Positions 22,212 through 31,136 of a stretch of DNA of 64,000 bases are shown here, piece by piece. Source of the DNA: Spirosoma foliorum (GTDB lineage: Bacteria > Bacteroidota > Bacteroidia > Cytophagales > Spirosomataceae). How positions within the stretch are numbered: position 1 is the first letter of the stretch; each line of letters starts with the position of its first letter. A model generated the notes under the pieces. That model saw nothing but the letters and a program-made list of their open reading frames with translations, did not search any database and was not told the DNA's origin. The stretch is taken from positions 3,113,001-3,177,000 of the forward strand of contig NZ_CP059732.1 of NCBI RefSeq assembly GCF_014117325.1, written 5' to 3'. The translations under genes were made by a program, and so were the position numbers.

Positions 22212-23981
22212 ATGCCCTTTACCCTAACTAACTCCCGCCGACTTTATCCTGCACTACTGGCGTTGTTGTTCACAATCACCGCACTGGCTCAGCCAGTTTT
22301 GCCGCAAAAAGAGCGGTTAGCCTGGTGGAAGGCTGCCCGCTTTGGCCTGTTTATTCACTGGGGTCCAGTGACGCTGACGGGAAAAGAAATAAGCTGGTCG
22401 CGGAATGAGTATGGCAAAAGCCGGTATGATTCGCTTTATCGCCGATTCAACCCCACCCGCTTCAACGCAAAGGAATGGGTAGCGCAGGCGAAAGCAGGGG
22501 GTATGAAATACGTTGTCCTGACAGCCAAACATCATGATGGTTTCTGTCTGTGGAATACACAAACGTCGCCGTATAACATCATGTCAGCTCCCTTCGGGCG
22601 GGACGTTTGTAAAGAACTGGCCGATGCCGTTCATGAAGCAGGTCTTAAACTCGGCTGGTATTTCTCGTTAGCCGATTGGAAAGACCCGGACTGCCGCAAT
22701 CCTGTCAGCAATAGCGCATTTACCGACCGGATGAAGGCCCAGCTCACCGAATTGTTGACCAATTATGGGAAGGTAAGTTTGTTGTGGTTCGATTACGAGG
22801 GATCTCCTTCTCCCGCCAACCCGAAACCCATTTATGAACTCGCTCATCGACTCCAGCCAGGTATCATTCTGAACAATCGACTGGAAGCGTTCACTCCCGA
22901 CGAGTCTCACAGCCAACCCGGCAAGTATGGTGATTACACAACTCCCGAAGGGTTTGTGGCTGGCTTTGGCCAAACACCCTGGGAAACCTGTACGAATCTG
23001 GGACATCAGTGGGCCTGGAAATTTGGCGATACGCCCCGTAGTCTGCGAGAAACCGTCCATACGCTCCTTCGTTGTGTTGGCAGCAACGGCAATTTACTGC
23101 TCAATGTTGGTCCCGATAGCCTGGGGCAGTTCCCTCCTCTTTTCGCCAACCGTCTTCGCGAACTCGGAAACTGGATTTCTCCCCGATCAGAAGCTATTTA
23201 TGGCACCTTGGGTGGTCCTTATACCCCAACCGATTCCTACGTTTGTACGCAAAAGGGCAACACCATTTACGTACACGTATTGTCAGGTACAGAAGTGACT
23301 GTCACATTGCCATCTCTTCCCGCTACGATCAAACAGGCCACCTTACTAGACGGCCGTCCAGTCGCTTTTAGGCAAGAGAAAAACAAGCTACTCTTAACTG
23401 TTCCGTTGGCGATGCGTGACTCTATTGCAACCATCATCGCTCTCACACTTGATCGACCAGCGGCTACGGTTCCTCTTATTCGACCCTTCACAAAAACAGG
23501 TTCATTGGCGTATGGGAAGGTAGCTACGGCCTCCAGTCAACTTAGCCATTTTTTGCACAATGCGGCTGCCGCTGTAGACGATGATCCGAAAACCTATTGG
23601 AAGTTGGGGCGACGGACAGATGTTGACTTCGATACCTATTATGGACAGGACCTCTCGTTTCAATCGCCTGCCTTACAAGCGCTATACAATCCGACTGGCT
23701 GGCTAGAAGTAGACTTGGGGAAACCGCAACGGGTTGGCGAAGTGCTTGTTCGTGATTTCTCTTCGACGCCAAATTCAGAACCAGTCGCCCAAATTAGTCG
23801 GTTTGCGATTCAGTATCAGAAAGGGAACGACTGGGTGACTGTAGCGCAGGGGCAGCAACCTGGCGCCAATTGGCAGCAAACCATTTCACCAATTACAGCC
23901 CAACGCTTCCGGCTCATTATTCAAGAGTCTGTTGGCAGTATTGGCATCCGCGAATTCGAGCTGTTTCCGCCAAAACAATAA
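22212..23981 (+). CDS. Secreted alpha-L-fucosidase (GH29) with C-terminal discoidin-like domain
   Basis: 589 residues. Signal peptide 1-27 (ends ITALAQ). GH29 catalytic barrel from about 33 to 340: RFGLFIHWG (43-51), TAKHHDGFCLW (104-114), and the nucleophile D194 in LLWFDYEG. A beta-sandwich follows, then about 430-589 a discoidin (F5/8 type C) carbohydrate-binding fold with VDDDPKTYWKLG and GWLEVDLGKPQRVGEVLVRD. It would cleave fucose from glycans in the periplasm or outside. No SusC/SusD or other glycan genes adjoin it, so it is a stand-alone glycosidase. Confidence 0.95.
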   Translation: MPFTLTNSRRLYPALLALLFTITALAQPVLPQKERLAWWKAARFGLFIHWGPVTLTGKEISWSRNEYGKSRYDSLYRRFNPTRFNAKEWVAQAKAGGMKYVVLTAKHHDGFCLWNTQTSPYNIMSAPFGRDVCKELADAVHEAGLKLGWYFSLADWKDPDCRNPVSNSAFTDRMKAQLTELLTNYGKVSLLWFDYEGSPSPANPKPIYELAHRLQPGIILNNRLEAFTPDESHSQPGKYGDYTTPEGFVAGFGQTPWETCTNLGHQWAWKFGDTPRSLRETVHTLLRCVGSNGNLLLNVGPDSLGQFPPLFANRLRELGNWISPRSEAIYGTLGGPYTPTDSYVCTQKGNTIYVHVLSGTEVTVTLPSLPATIKQATLLDGRPVAFRQEKNKLLLTVPLAMRDSIATIIALTLDRPAATVPLIRPFTKTGSLAYGKVATASSQLSHFLHNAAAAVDDDPKTYWKLGRRTDVDFDTYYGQDLSFQSPALQALYNPTGWLEVDLGKPQRVGEVLVRDFSSTPNSEPVAQISRFAIQYQKGNDWVTVAQGQQPGANWQQTISPITAQRFRLIIQESVGSIGIREFELFPPKQ

Positions 23982-24020
23982 TTCGGTCAGGATCACTCAT
24001 TGAACTGATCCTGACCGAAT
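23981..24020. terminator. Bidirectional terminator between fucosidase and rhodanese-like genes
   Basis: ATTCGGTCAGGATCA (23981-23995) pairs perfectly with 24006-24020 around a 10-base loop. The stem begins in the fucosidase stop codon. Confidence 0.88.
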
Positions 24021-24053
24021 TGCAATCGTGTTTATTTTAATCAAAAACCCCGT

Positions 24054-24503
24054 CTAATCAATTACCGGATAGTCTTTATCGATCCAGTCGGTTTTGAGAT
24101 TTTTGCTTATATTCAACAGTTTATGATTTTTGAACCCCAATTCATTGAGTTTCGTAAACGCTGGACGCACATTGGGGCATTTCGCAAATGGGCAGCAACC
24201 GCAGTAAATAACAATCTGACGGCTCTTGGATTCTTTACTCAGTAGCTTCTCCAGTTTAGCCAGATTTTCGACTTCACTACCCGGCCCAACTCCGATCGAT
24301 GTTTTAATGGTAGCTGCTGGTCCAATGCTGATGATAAGCGGCTGGGCAGCTTTTGTGTCATTGATAGTAGCCGCCAGATCAGATGGCTCCAGTAGTTGTG
24401 CGGGTGTCCAGGGTTCAGCTTTTTTCCAACCGACCTGCACAAGTAATACTCCTATTAGCAACGCAGCGAGCGCAAGGGAGAAACGAATTGTTTTTGACTT
24501 CAT
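24054..24503 (-). CDS. Rhodanese-like protein, membrane-anchored or exported
   Basis: 149 residues with an N-terminal hydrophobic segment (FSLALAALLIGVLLVQVGW, 8-26) that may be an anchor or uncleaved signal. The C-terminal half looks like a rhodanese fold: QIVIYCGCCPFAKCPNVRPAF, then KLNELGF and LKTDWIDKDYPV. The active-site loop carries three cysteines (CGCCPFAKC) in place of the usual single one, as in a known Bacteroidota subfamily. Its ATG overlaps the stop of the AcpH-like gene by 4 bases. A sulfur-transfer or thiol-redox role is likely, substrate unknown. Confidence 0.75.
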   Translation of the reverse strand: MKSKTIRFSLALAALLIGVLLVQVGWKKAEPWTPAQLLEPSDLAATINDTKAAQPLIISIGPAATIKTSIGVGPGSEVENLAKLEKLLSKESKSRQIVIYCGCCPFAKCPNVRPAFTKLNELGFKNHKLLNISKNLKTDWIDKDYPVID

Positions 24504-25105
24504 AAGCTGGCGAGCAACGATGCTCGTGTTTCGTTACAATGTTCAACTAAAGCAGGCCAAAAATACTTGAAATGCATGGCAATCTGATCGTAATAAGCCG
24601 TAAAATCCTCAATGGCCGTATCTAATCCCGATGGGTAAGCCGTCCGGCTGGCAACGCCTTTCAACGAGCGATCAATCCCTTCGGTAAACTGATAATTTGT
24701 AAGCCAGTCCTGCCGAATCATATAGTCGGCCATTCGGGCAGGTGCAGACGGTAATAAAGCCCGATTTCCCGTCAGCGTTTGGTAAAAATAAGAAACAAAG
24801 TCTGTCAGGGGCTCCCCCGTTAGCGCTTGAAAATTAACAGCGAGGAAGTGATCAAAAAAAATATCGACAGCGGCACCTGCGTATTTATGACAACGAGGAT
24901 GAAGAATATCCCGCACAGCGGCCACATTGGGATGCGCATCTGTAAAGCTATCAATGGCCCGATGCAATCGAACACCAGCCACCACACCGGGCGTCAGGTG
25001 ATGGCGAAAACTGCTGGGATCTCCTTTTATAAAATCGCCAATAAAATTACCAATGAGTAGCTCCGTGTGTCGGTTCGATAAATAAGCGTGTGCCAGAATA
25101 TTCAT
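24500..25105 (-). CDS. Acyl carrier protein phosphodiesterase family (AcpH/DUF479)
   Basis: 201 residues. The N-terminus NILAHAYLSNRHTELLIGNFIGDFIKG and VRLHRAIDSFTDAHP carry the conserved His and Asp residues of AcpH, an HD-like metal phosphodiesterase. In E. coli AcpH removes 4'-phosphopantetheine from ACP; that activity is not established for Bacteroidota homologues. The gene overlaps its neighbours by 4 bases on each side, so the three-gene operon is translationally coupled. Confidence 0.88.
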   Translation of the reverse strand: MNILAHAYLSNRHTELLIGNFIGDFIKGDPSSFRHHLTPGVVAGVRLHRAIDSFTDAHPNVAAVRDILHPRCHKYAGAAVDIFFDHFLAVNFQALTGEPLTDFVSYFYQTLTGNRALLPSAPARMADYMIRQDWLTNYQFTEGIDRSLKGVASRTAYPSGLDTAIEDFTAYYDQIAMHFKYFWPALVEHCNETRASLLASL

Positions 25106-25635
25106 GACGCCACCTGCTCCATAGCTGGAACTACGCCTGATACGTATCGCTCCACCGTAACCCCAAACCGACGCAGGAAATCAACGCCTTCGTCGGAAGG
25201 AATACCCTTATATTCGGCGTAGGAGTTCAGGTAAACAACTCGGGCAATTTTCATACTATAAATAATTCGGGCACAGGCAATACAGGGCGACAGTGTCACA
25301 TAGATTGTTGACCCTTCAATTTCTGAGCCATTTTTAGCGGCATACAAGATTGCATTCTGCTCGGCATGTAGCGCTAATGAGCACGAACCTTTTGAGTCGC
25401 GGGGGCAACCTACACCTGGAAATTCCTCATCGCAGTTGTGTGTACCGGCTGGAGGTCCATTATAGCCAATCGAAATAATACGGGTATCACGGGTCAATAC
25501 AGCACCTACTTGCGCCTTAATACAGTGTGAACGTTTCGCCAGATTTACGGCTAGATCCATGAAAATATCATCGAACCGAGGGCGAGCCGCTTTAGGGTTG
25601 GCATCAGAAATTGGGGGAACGGATACTGGTGTCAT
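25102..25635 (-). CDS. Deoxycytidylate deaminase family protein
   Basis: 177 residues, zinc-dependent cytidine-deaminase fold. Zinc and proton-shuttle motifs are H90-A-E92 in LALHAEQNAI and P117-C118-x2-C121 in SPCIACAR. A further zinc-type region, HNCDEEFPGVGCPR, is typical of dCMP deaminases of the ComEB type. It would convert dCMP to dUMP and feed dTMP synthesis. It is the first gene of the deaminase–AcpH–rhodanese operon. A -7-like TGTATTTG (25662-25669, minus) lies upstream with one mismatch. Confidence 0.92.
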   Translation of the reverse strand: MTPVSVPPISDANPKAARPRFDDIFMDLAVNLAKRSHCIKAQVGAVLTRDTRIISIGYNGPPAGTHNCDEEFPGVGCPRDSKGSCSLALHAEQNAILYAAKNGSEIEGSTIYVTLSPCIACARIIYSMKIARVVYLNSYAEYKGIPSDEGVDFLRRFGVTVERYVSGVVPAMEQVAS

Positions 25636-25748
25636 GCTATAAAGGTACGCGCTGAATTAGGCAAATACAGGTTAGTTAGGCATTAAACTTGCCCAATGTC
25701 ATCTATTGAACAATTAAACAGCAATATGATTCCTCTTTCCAATTTAGG

Positions 25749-26045
25749 ATGACTTGTCTGGTGACCTCTAAACATTCTTTTTCTCTGTATTTTCTTGCCA
25801 AGTTATGTAAGGTACTATACGCAAACTTCCTCGGTGATTATCGTATTGACATTCACTTCTCAGATGGTAAGCAACGAATTGTGGATTTCGAAGATGCCTT
25901 TAGCAAATTACAAGGCTACTATGCTCAGTACCGCCTGCCTGCTTTATTTCAAAAATTCACAATCGACAATGGCAACTTAGTTTGGGGAGAAGATTGGGAG
26001 ATCATTTACCCAACCTGGGATTTGTATGAAGGGGAAACTGGATAG
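25749..26045 (+). CDS. DUF2442 protein
   Basis: 98 residues. The core from about residue 27 (NFLGDYRIDIHFSDGKQRIVDFEDAF) to WGEDWEIIYPTWDLYEG is a complete DUF2442 domain, including the final W-x-x-x-x-D-LY pattern. The first 26 residues are poorly matched to the family, so the true start could lie further in. DUF2442 proteins are often encoded beside DUF4160 toxins, but no such partner is seen here, so it may be an orphan antitoxin-like gene. Confidence 0.75.
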   Translation: MTCLVTSKHSFSLYFLAKLCKVLYANFLGDYRIDIHFSDGKQRIVDFEDAFSKLQGYYAQYRLPALFQKFTIDNGNLVWGEDWEIIYPTWDLYEGETG

Positions 26046-26278
26046 GCTATGGTGAAATAATTGATGGATACTTTTTCATCTCTCCCTCTATCAAGCTCCA
26101 GTTTATTTACTAAATATAAAAGTTTACTATATCACACCGGTCAGAGACCGGAAAACGCCACGACGTGGTCAAAGACTACGCCGAACTAGGGAATAACAAA
26201 AAGCTCTGCCAAGTTTCCTCAGCAGAGCTTTTCAAAAATCAGATCAATCAGATAAAATCCAATAAATCCCGGTTCTAA
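26046..26278. other. Convergent gap DUF2442 / dnaK
   Basis: AT-rich at first, then the CCGGTCAGAGACCGG palindrome (26137-26151), a CACGACGTGG dyad (26159-26168), a CTACGCCGAAC word shared with 14041-14063, and finally the dnaK terminator at 26199-26232. No gene. Confidence 0.6.
26199..26232 (-). terminator. dnaK terminator
   Basis: GCAGAGCTTTT on the minus strand closes an 11-bp stem (26199-26209 / 26222-26232), followed on that strand by further T residues. It lies 47 bases after the dnaK stop. Confidence 0.85.
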
Positions 26279-28198
26279 CTATTTCACTTCTTCGTAAGGA
26301 ACATCCGAGACATTGTCACCAGCAGGTTGACCCTGTCCGGCGCCATCGGCGTTTCCAGCGAAACCAGCGCCATCAGCAGGGTTAGCCCCATTAGTAGCGT
26401 TGTACATTTCCTGTGAAGCCGTTGCCCAAGCAGCGTTCAGACCTTCCAGGGCGCTGTCGATAGCAGCAGCGTCACGAGAAGCGTGAGCCGTGCGGAGCGT
26501 TGTCAGCGCAGCTTCGATACCCGATTTATTGCCTTCCGACAATTTATCACCGTACTCTTTCAGTTGCTTCTCGGTTTGGAAGATCATCGAGTCAGCCGCG
26601 TTGACTTTCTCAATTTTCTCACGTTCTGCTTTATCGGCTGCTTCGTTCGCTTTGGCTTCTTCGCGCATCCGGTTGATTTCTGTTTCGGTCAGACCGCTCG
26701 ACGCTTCAATCCGGATTTTCTGCTCCTTACCTGTGCCTTTATCTTTGGCCGTTACGTGCAGAATACCGTTGGCATCTACGTCGAAGGTCACTTCAATTTG
26801 AGGCACACCACGAGGTGCTGGTGGAATATCGGACAGGATAAACCGGCCTAACTGGCGGTTTTGAGCAGCCATTGGACGCTCACCCTGAAGGATATTGATT
26901 TCAACGCTTGGCTGGTTGTCCGATGCTGTCGAATAGGTTTCTACTTTCTTGCTTGGAATCGTTGTGTTAGCGTCCACCATTTTGGTGAATACGCCACCCA
27001 TCGTTTCAATACCCAGCGAAAGCGGAATCACGTCGAGCAATAGAACATCTTTCACTTCACCCGTCAATACACCACCCTGAATAGCAGCACCAATCGCTAC
27101 AGCTTCATCGGGGTTAACGGCTTTCGAAGGTTTCTTACCGAATAGTTTTTCAACTTCTTCCTGCACTTTAGGAATCCGTGTCGAACCACCTACCAGAATA
27201 ACTTCGTCGATCTGACTAGCCGATAGACCCGAGTTTTTCAGGGCACGACGGCAAGGCTCCAGGCTACGTTGAATTAGCGAATCAGCTAATTGCTCGAATT
27301 TCGCCCGGCTCAGCGTACGTACCAAGTGTTTGGGGATACCATTCACTGGCATGATATAAGGTAGGTTGATTTCCGTCGAGTTTGAGCTAGACAGTTCAAC
27401 TTTCGCTTTTTCAGCGGCTTCTTTCAACCGTTGCAGGGCCATTGGGTCCTGACGCAAGTCGATGCCTTCATCTTTCTTGAACTCATCGGCGAGCCAGTTG
27501 ATGATTACCTGATCGAAGTCGTCACCACCAAGGTGTGTATCACCATCGGTCGATTTTACTTCAAACACGCCATCACCCAGTTCCAGAATCGAGATATCGA
27601 ATGTACCGCCACCAAGGTCAAATACAGCGATTTTCTGATCGTGGTTGGTTTTATCCAGACCATACGCCAGCGCAGCTGCAGTTGGCTCGTTGATGATCCG
27701 TTTTACATCCAGACCAGCAATCGCACCAGCTTCTTTTGTAGCCTGACGTTCAGCATCGTTAAAGTAAGCAGGAACCGTAATAACGGCTTCTGTTACGGTT
27801 TGGCCGAGGTAATCTTCGGCTGTCTGCTTCATTTTTTGCAGAATCAGCGCCGAAAGTTCCTGTGGTGTATATTGACGATCACCAATTTTAACGCGGGGCG
27901 TACCATTTGGGCCGTTTTCAACGTCGTAAGCAACGTTTTTAATTTCATTCGTAACCTCACTGTAGCGTTTTCCCATGAAACGCTTGATCGAGGAAATTGT
28001 ATGTTTCGGGTTGGTGATGGCCTGGCGTTTGGCGGGAGCGCCTACTTTGCGTTCGCCGTTGCCGTTGTCCATAAACGCAACTACCGACGGAGTTGTCCGT
28101 GCGCCTTCGGAGTTGGGGATAACAACCGGCTCGTTGCCTTCCATCACGGCCACGCACGAGTTCGTGGTGCCTAAGTCAATACCAATAATTTTTCCCAT
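26279..28198 (-). CDS. dnaK: Hsp70 chaperone DnaK
   Basis: 639 residues from the ATG at 28198 ([17 protein letters not shown]). The ATPase domain (1-385) has [45 protein letters not shown] and [15 protein letters not shown]. The substrate domain (about 395-505) and helical lid follow, and the protein ends in a glycine-rich tail with EEVK, the nucleotide-exchange/co-chaperone end. An in-frame upstream ATG (28258) would add 20 residues not found in DnaK. No grpE or dnaJ adjoins. A dyad 94 bases upstream may be its heat-shock control site. Confidence 0.98.
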   Translation of the reverse strand: MGKIIGIDLGTTNSCVAVMEGNEPVVIPNSEGARTTPSVVAFMDNGNGERKVGAPAKRQAITNPKHTISSIKRFMGKRYSEVTNEIKNVAYDVENGPNGTPRVKIGDRQYTPQELSALILQKMKQTAEDYLGQTVTEAVITVPAYFNDAERQATKEAGAIAGLDVKRIINEPTAAALAYGLDKTNHDQKIAVFDLGGGTFDISILELGDGVFEVKSTDGDTHLGGDDFDQVIINWLADEFKKDEGIDLRQDPMALQRLKEAAEKAKVELSSSNSTEINLPYIMPVNGIPKHLVRTLSRAKFEQLADSLIQRSLEPCRRALKNSGLSASQIDEVILVGGSTRIPKVQEEVEKLFGKKPSKAVNPDEAVAIGAAIQGGVLTGEVKDVLLLDVIPLSLGIETMGGVFTKMVDANTTIPSKKVETYSTASDNQPSVEINILQGERPMAAQNRQLGRFILSDIPPAPRGVPQIEVTFDVDANGILHVTAKDKGTGKEQKIRIEASSGLTETEINRMREEAKANEAADKAEREKIEKVNAADSMIFQTEKQLKEYGDKLSEGNKSGIEAALTTLRTAHASRDAAAIDSALEGLNAAWATASQEMYNATNGANPADGAGFAGNADGAGQGQPAGDNVSDVPYEEVK

Positions 28199-28291
28199 AA
28201 CTGGTTTAGTTTCTTTAATATGCTGTGTGTATTCTGACAGACATAACCTATCTATCAATACAAATGCCAGCCAGGAAAATTGTTTGATTTG

Positions 28292-28306
28292 CTGTCAGAT
28301 TGGCAG
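28292..28306. promoter_or_regulatory. Candidate stress operator upstream of dnaK
   Basis: CTGTCA-GAT-TGGCAG is an inverted repeat with a 3-base spacer and one mismatch. A further CTGACAG copy lies at 28234-28240, closer to the gene. No CIRCE element is present. The link to heat-shock control is inferred from position. Confidence 0.4.
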
Positions 28307-28372
28307 AATAATTGACTAAATGGGGTCATATTGACGCGTCGAGCGAAGCATGAATGAAAAACATGGCAGACC

Positions 28373-29218
28373 TTATTTGCTCCCCTGAATAATAAGCGTA
28401 CTAAACGGCAGAGCCAACTCGCCATTCCCATACTTTTCCTTCAGTAGAGCCCAAACCTCTTCTTTTATTCGATTGATTGTTTCTGAATCTGTCTGTTTCA
28501 ACGCTGCGACCACCGGCGCTGCAACTTCATTCATATTAGTCCAATATTCGTCAGGACTCGAATAAATCACCTGACCAGATAAAACCGTTTCCGTTACTCC
28601 GGATAAACCAGCCGCTTCCAGCAACCCTGAAATTATACCTGGTTGAGCGCAACGGAACATACCTGGCGCTCCCTGCGGAGGGGGCGGCAATTGCAATGCT
28701 CGATTGATAACGCCCATCAGCAAACCTATCCAGGCATTATCCGCTGGCCCCGCCCAGACCGACGTTGCCAATCGGCCATTGGGCCTAAGTACTCGAACCA
28801 GTTCTCGAGCTGCCTGAGCCATATCGGGAAAAAACATAAAGCCCATCCGACAGCTAACTGCATCGAAACTAGTATCCGCAAACGGTAGCTTACTGACATC
28901 CGCAACTTGAGTTGTATAATTAGTCAGCCCTGACTGCTGGGCTTTTTCCGCAGCAATCGACAGCATGTTTTCAGATAAGTCTGTCCCAATTACGCTGCCT
29001 TTTGTTACGATGGACGCAATCGTCAGGCCTGGTTCACCGGTTCCGGTAGCAACATCCAGAACAGTATCTCGCTCGTTAAGATCGATCGCTCTTATAATTG
29101 CATCGCCCATCGGTTGTAAAAACCGCATCGTAAAATCATCCCATTTTTTCCAGCCAGGGGCAAACTGGTTCCATACCGCCCGTTGTTGCTCGCGAATTAT
29201 ATCTTCAGAAGTCTGCAT
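28373..29218 (-). CDS. Class I SAM-dependent methyltransferase (UbiE-like)
   Basis: 281 residues from the ATG at 29218 (QTSEDIIREQQRAVWNQFAPGWKKWD). SAM motif I is TVLDVATGTGEPG, the acidic motif GTDLSENML, motif II LPFADTSFDAVSCRMG, and then ARELVRVLRPNGRLATSVWAG, as in Methyltransf_11/UbiE small-molecule methyltransferases. An alternative ATG at 29230 lies only about 5 bases after the predicted transcription start, which favours 29218. The substrate is unknown and no pathway genes flank it. Confidence 0.9.
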   Translation of the reverse strand: MQTSEDIIREQQRAVWNQFAPGWKKWDDFTMRFLQPMGDAIIRAIDLNERDTVLDVATGTGEPGLTIASIVTKGSVIGTDLSENMLSIAAEKAQQSGLTNYTTQVADVSKLPFADTSFDAVSCRMGFMFFPDMAQAARELVRVLRPNGRLATSVWAGPADNAWIGLLMGVINRALQLPPPPQGAPGMFRCAQPGIISGLLEAAGLSGVTETVLSGQVIYSSPDEYWTNMNEVAAPVVAALKQTDSETINRIKEEVWALLKEKYGNGELALPFSTLIIQGSK

Positions 29219-29240
29219 GAGAATAAGCATAAGGTATATT

Positions 29241-29248
29241 CAAATGTA
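29241..29248 (-). promoter_or_regulatory. -7 box candidate for the methyltransferase gene
   Basis: Reads TACATTTG on the minus strand, a full match to TAnnTTTG. Start of transcription would be near 29235. Confidence 0.5.
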
Positions 29249-29304
29249 ACATCCTGATAGTAAGCCCTATTCCGAGTATTGATGCAACGGCATTAAGAAA
29301 CAAT

Positions 29305-29355
29305 AAATCCTCCTGGAGGAATCCGATATGAGTCGAATTACCTCAGGAGGATTTT
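29305..29355 (-). terminator. Terminator of the DUF937-like gene
   Basis: AAATCCTCCTG (29305-29315) pairs with CAGGAGGATTT (29344-29354). On the minus strand the stem ends in AGGATTT-type sequence 28 bases after the stop codon. Confidence 0.75.
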
Positions 29356-29383
29356 GTATATACCTGCTTGTATGGTTTAGAAA

Positions 29384-29944
29384 TTATTTACCGAACAGAC
29401 TGCCCAGACCACCCAGCATACCGCCCAGACCACCACCACTGCTATTACCGCCACCACCTTGTGTAGCTACGCGCAACAGATCGTTCATATCGAGTTTACC
29501 ATCAGCCATAGCCGAACCAGCCATACCCATCCAGTCAATACCTTGTTGACCTGTAGCAGCACCTAAAATACTGTTACCATCAACGGTTGAATCGTTCGGA
29601 TCTGCTGCTTTGTTCATCAATTTGCTCAGTACAATCGGAACCAATGTACTGGCTACAGACATCGCAACTTGGGGAGAAATTCCTAATTTCTCCATCAGGT
29701 TTTGCTCAACATGGCTCTGAACACCTTGTGTAACCGGACTTTGGTGAATATTGCCACCGCCATTAACAACCATACCCAACAAATTACCCAGACCACCGCC
29801 CTGTGCTTGTTGGCCCAGGCCACTCAGGATGCTACTGGTCACGGTCTGCATTACGCTGTCGTTTTGGCTATTTGGAATGGCCGGGTTGTTAATAACCGCC
29901 TGGCCTGCTTGTTGCTGAACCAGATTCATCAATGTTTCGAACAT
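29384..29944 (-). CDS. DUF937-like glycine-rich protein
   Basis: 186 residues, cytoplasmic by prediction (no signal). It alternates glycine-rich stretches (GGGLGNLLGMVVNGGG; GGGGNSSGGGLGGMLGGLGSLFGK at the end, partly repetitive) with helices. The segment VEQNLMEKLGISPQVAMSVASTLVPIVLSKLMNK resembles the DUF937 helical repeat, found in small proteins of unknown function. A later EF-like ADGKLDMNDLLR may bind calcium or simply be a helix cap. Function unknown. Confidence 0.7.
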   Translation of the reverse strand: MFETLMNLVQQQAGQAVINNPAIPNSQNDSVMQTVTSSILSGLGQQAQGGGLGNLLGMVVNGGGNIHQSPVTQGVQSHVEQNLMEKLGISPQVAMSVASTLVPIVLSKLMNKAADPNDSTVDGNSILGAATGQQGIDWMGMAGSAMADGKLDMNDLLRVATQGGGGNSSGGGLGGMLGGLGSLFGK

Positions 29945-30040
29945 GACTAGTTTGTTTTTAAACTGTTAAACGGAATAGGTTTAGTTAATACCCCGCGTTA
30001 AAATTAGATAGATTCTACTGGATACTTCAACCTGAATCGG

Positions 30041-30048
30041 TTAATTTG
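30041..30048 (+). promoter_or_regulatory. -7 box candidate for the NuiA-like gene
   Basis: TTAATTTG, 7 of 8 positions of TAnnTTTG, with CTGG at 30018-30021 at 19-base spacing as a weak -33 element. The start codon follows 23 bases later. Confidence 0.35.
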
Positions 30049-30070
30049 TCCCGAATCCATTTTCACGCTT

Positions 30071-30511
30071 ATGACGAACGAAGAGCCGAAAAGTAGCGAG
30101 CCTACATCAGAAAATAAATTGTTTACCGAACAGGCAAATCCATTACTTACTGATTTACTTTATCCTAGCGAGTCGGATGAGCCGATCGAGACGGTGACGT
30201 GTTATTTAAAACAGGCCGAGCCTCTTACGGTTAGCCAGATCAAAGATTGGCAAATGCTACCTCCATCAGTATATGTTGAAGAGACGCCAGAAACCGATTT
30301 TTGGAAACCTGTTAGTACCGATCAGGATTGGTACGGCGATGAAGAAAAAGCTCGTACTGCCAAATTTCAGCAGCTGAAAAAATTGGCCGAAAATGAATTG
30401 ACCGTTCGGCAGGTATTTCGGGTAGGCGAGTCCGAAATGGATGTTTATTTACTTGGTCTTCAGAAAAACGGAGAACGGGCGGGTATCAAGACTAAAATTG
30501 TTCAAACCTAG
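30071..30511 (+). CDS. Nuclease A inhibitor (NuiA)-like protein
   Basis: 146 residues, acidic, no signal peptide. The core LLTDLLYPSESDEPIETV matches the start of the NuiA fold (LLYPSESD-x-P is its hallmark). The end, VYLLGLQKNGERAGIKTKIVQT, matches the closing strands (vY-GxxxxGxxAGlkT). In Anabaena NuiA blocks the sugar-non-specific nuclease NucA by inserting its C-terminus into the active site. No nuclease gene is adjacent, so the partner is unknown. It may guard against a self-made or injected nuclease. Confidence 0.8.
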   Translation: MTNEEPKSSEPTSENKLFTEQANPLLTDLLYPSESDEPIETVTCYLKQAEPLTVSQIKDWQMLPPSVYVEETPETDFWKPVSTDQDWYGDEEKARTAKFQQLKKLAENELTVRQVFRVGESEMDVYLLGLQKNGERAGIKTKIVQT

Positions 30512-30514
30512 GGG

Positions 30515-30600
30515 TAGTAATAGGAGCGAGGAGTGAGTAATAGGAGGGTTGACGCATATACAGCGTTTCTCCTATTACTCACTCCTCGCTCCTATTACTA
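30515..30600. terminator. Perfect 32-bp palindrome between the NuiA-like gene and rplT
   Basis: Arm 30515-30546 (TAGTAATAGGAGCGAGGAGT...) is exactly complementary to 30569-30600. It separates convergent genes and ends 10 bases from the rplT stop; a bidirectional terminator role is likely. Confidence 0.88.
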
Positions 30601-30610
30601 GATTCTCTGT

Positions 30611-30955
30611 TTACTTCACTTGTTCCACAACAGCAGAAAATGCTTCTGGGTGGTTCATGGCCAGATCAGCCAATACTTTACGGTTGAGTTCGATGCCTGA
30701 TTTATTCAGAGCACCCATCAGAGCCGAGTACGACAATCCGTGAATCCGGGCACCAGCGTTGATACGCTGAATCCAGAGTGAACGGAAATTGCGCTTCTTC
30801 GTTTTACGGTCGCGGTAAGCGTATCCTAAACCTTTTTCGACAGCGTTCTTAGCAACTGTCCAAACATTTTTACGCCGACCATAATAACCTTTGGCCAGCT
30901 TCATTACTTTTTTCCGACGCGCCCGTGAGGCAACGTGATTGACGGAACGTGGCAT
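30611..30955 (-). CDS. rplT: Ribosomal protein bL20
   Basis: 114 residues with the complete L20 sequence pattern: [29 protein letters not shown] at the start and [18 protein letters not shown] at the end. L20 is an early 23S rRNA-binding assembly protein. It is third in the infC–rpmI–rplT order but separated from rpmI by 181 bases holding a degenerate palindrome and a GC hairpin. Confidence 0.98.
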   Translation of the reverse strand: MPRSVNHVASRARRKKVMKLAKGYYGRRKNVWTVAKNAVEKGLGYAYRDRKTKKRNFRSLWIQRINAGARIHGLSYSALMGALNKSGIELNRKVLADLAMNHPEAFSAVVEQVK

Positions 30956-30997
30956 TGTATGTTAGTTGTTTTTTGACGACAGGCGGGAAGATGAACG

Positions 30998-31075
30998 CAT
31001 AATGTGTAATGAATAAAGTATAATGGCCGAGACCATTTCAATATTCATTTTGCATTATCCATTATTCATTCCTCT
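30998..31075. repeat. Degenerate ATGGATAATG-family palindrome between rpmI and rplT
   Basis: AATGTGTAATGAATAAAG-type left arm and TTGCATTATCCATTATTCAT right arm pair imperfectly. The words match the perfect palindromes at 4584-4673 and 36676-36760. Confidence 0.6.
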
Positions 31076-31108
31076 TGTAAGGCCCGGCATCGGGTGAAAC
31101 GTGAAACC

Positions 31109-31131
31109 AGGACGCAACCGCGTCCTTTTTT
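31109..31131. other. GC hairpin in the rpmI–rplT leader
   Basis: AGGACGC-AACC-GCGTCCT followed by T residues on the plus strand. For the minus-strand ribosomal transcript it lies just after rpmI and lacks the T run. It could be a processing or L20-control structure, or a terminator for antisense transcription. Confidence 0.4.
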
Positions 31132-31136
31132 GTCCC

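Noticed and set aside
27431-28174. 247-codon plus-strand frame opposite dnaK
   Set aside because: Antisense shadow of a highly conserved gene; no signal, motif or promoter of its own.
28199-28258. N-terminal extension of dnaK
   Set aside because: DnaK always begins close to [11 protein letters not shown]; the extra 20 residues are leader sequence.
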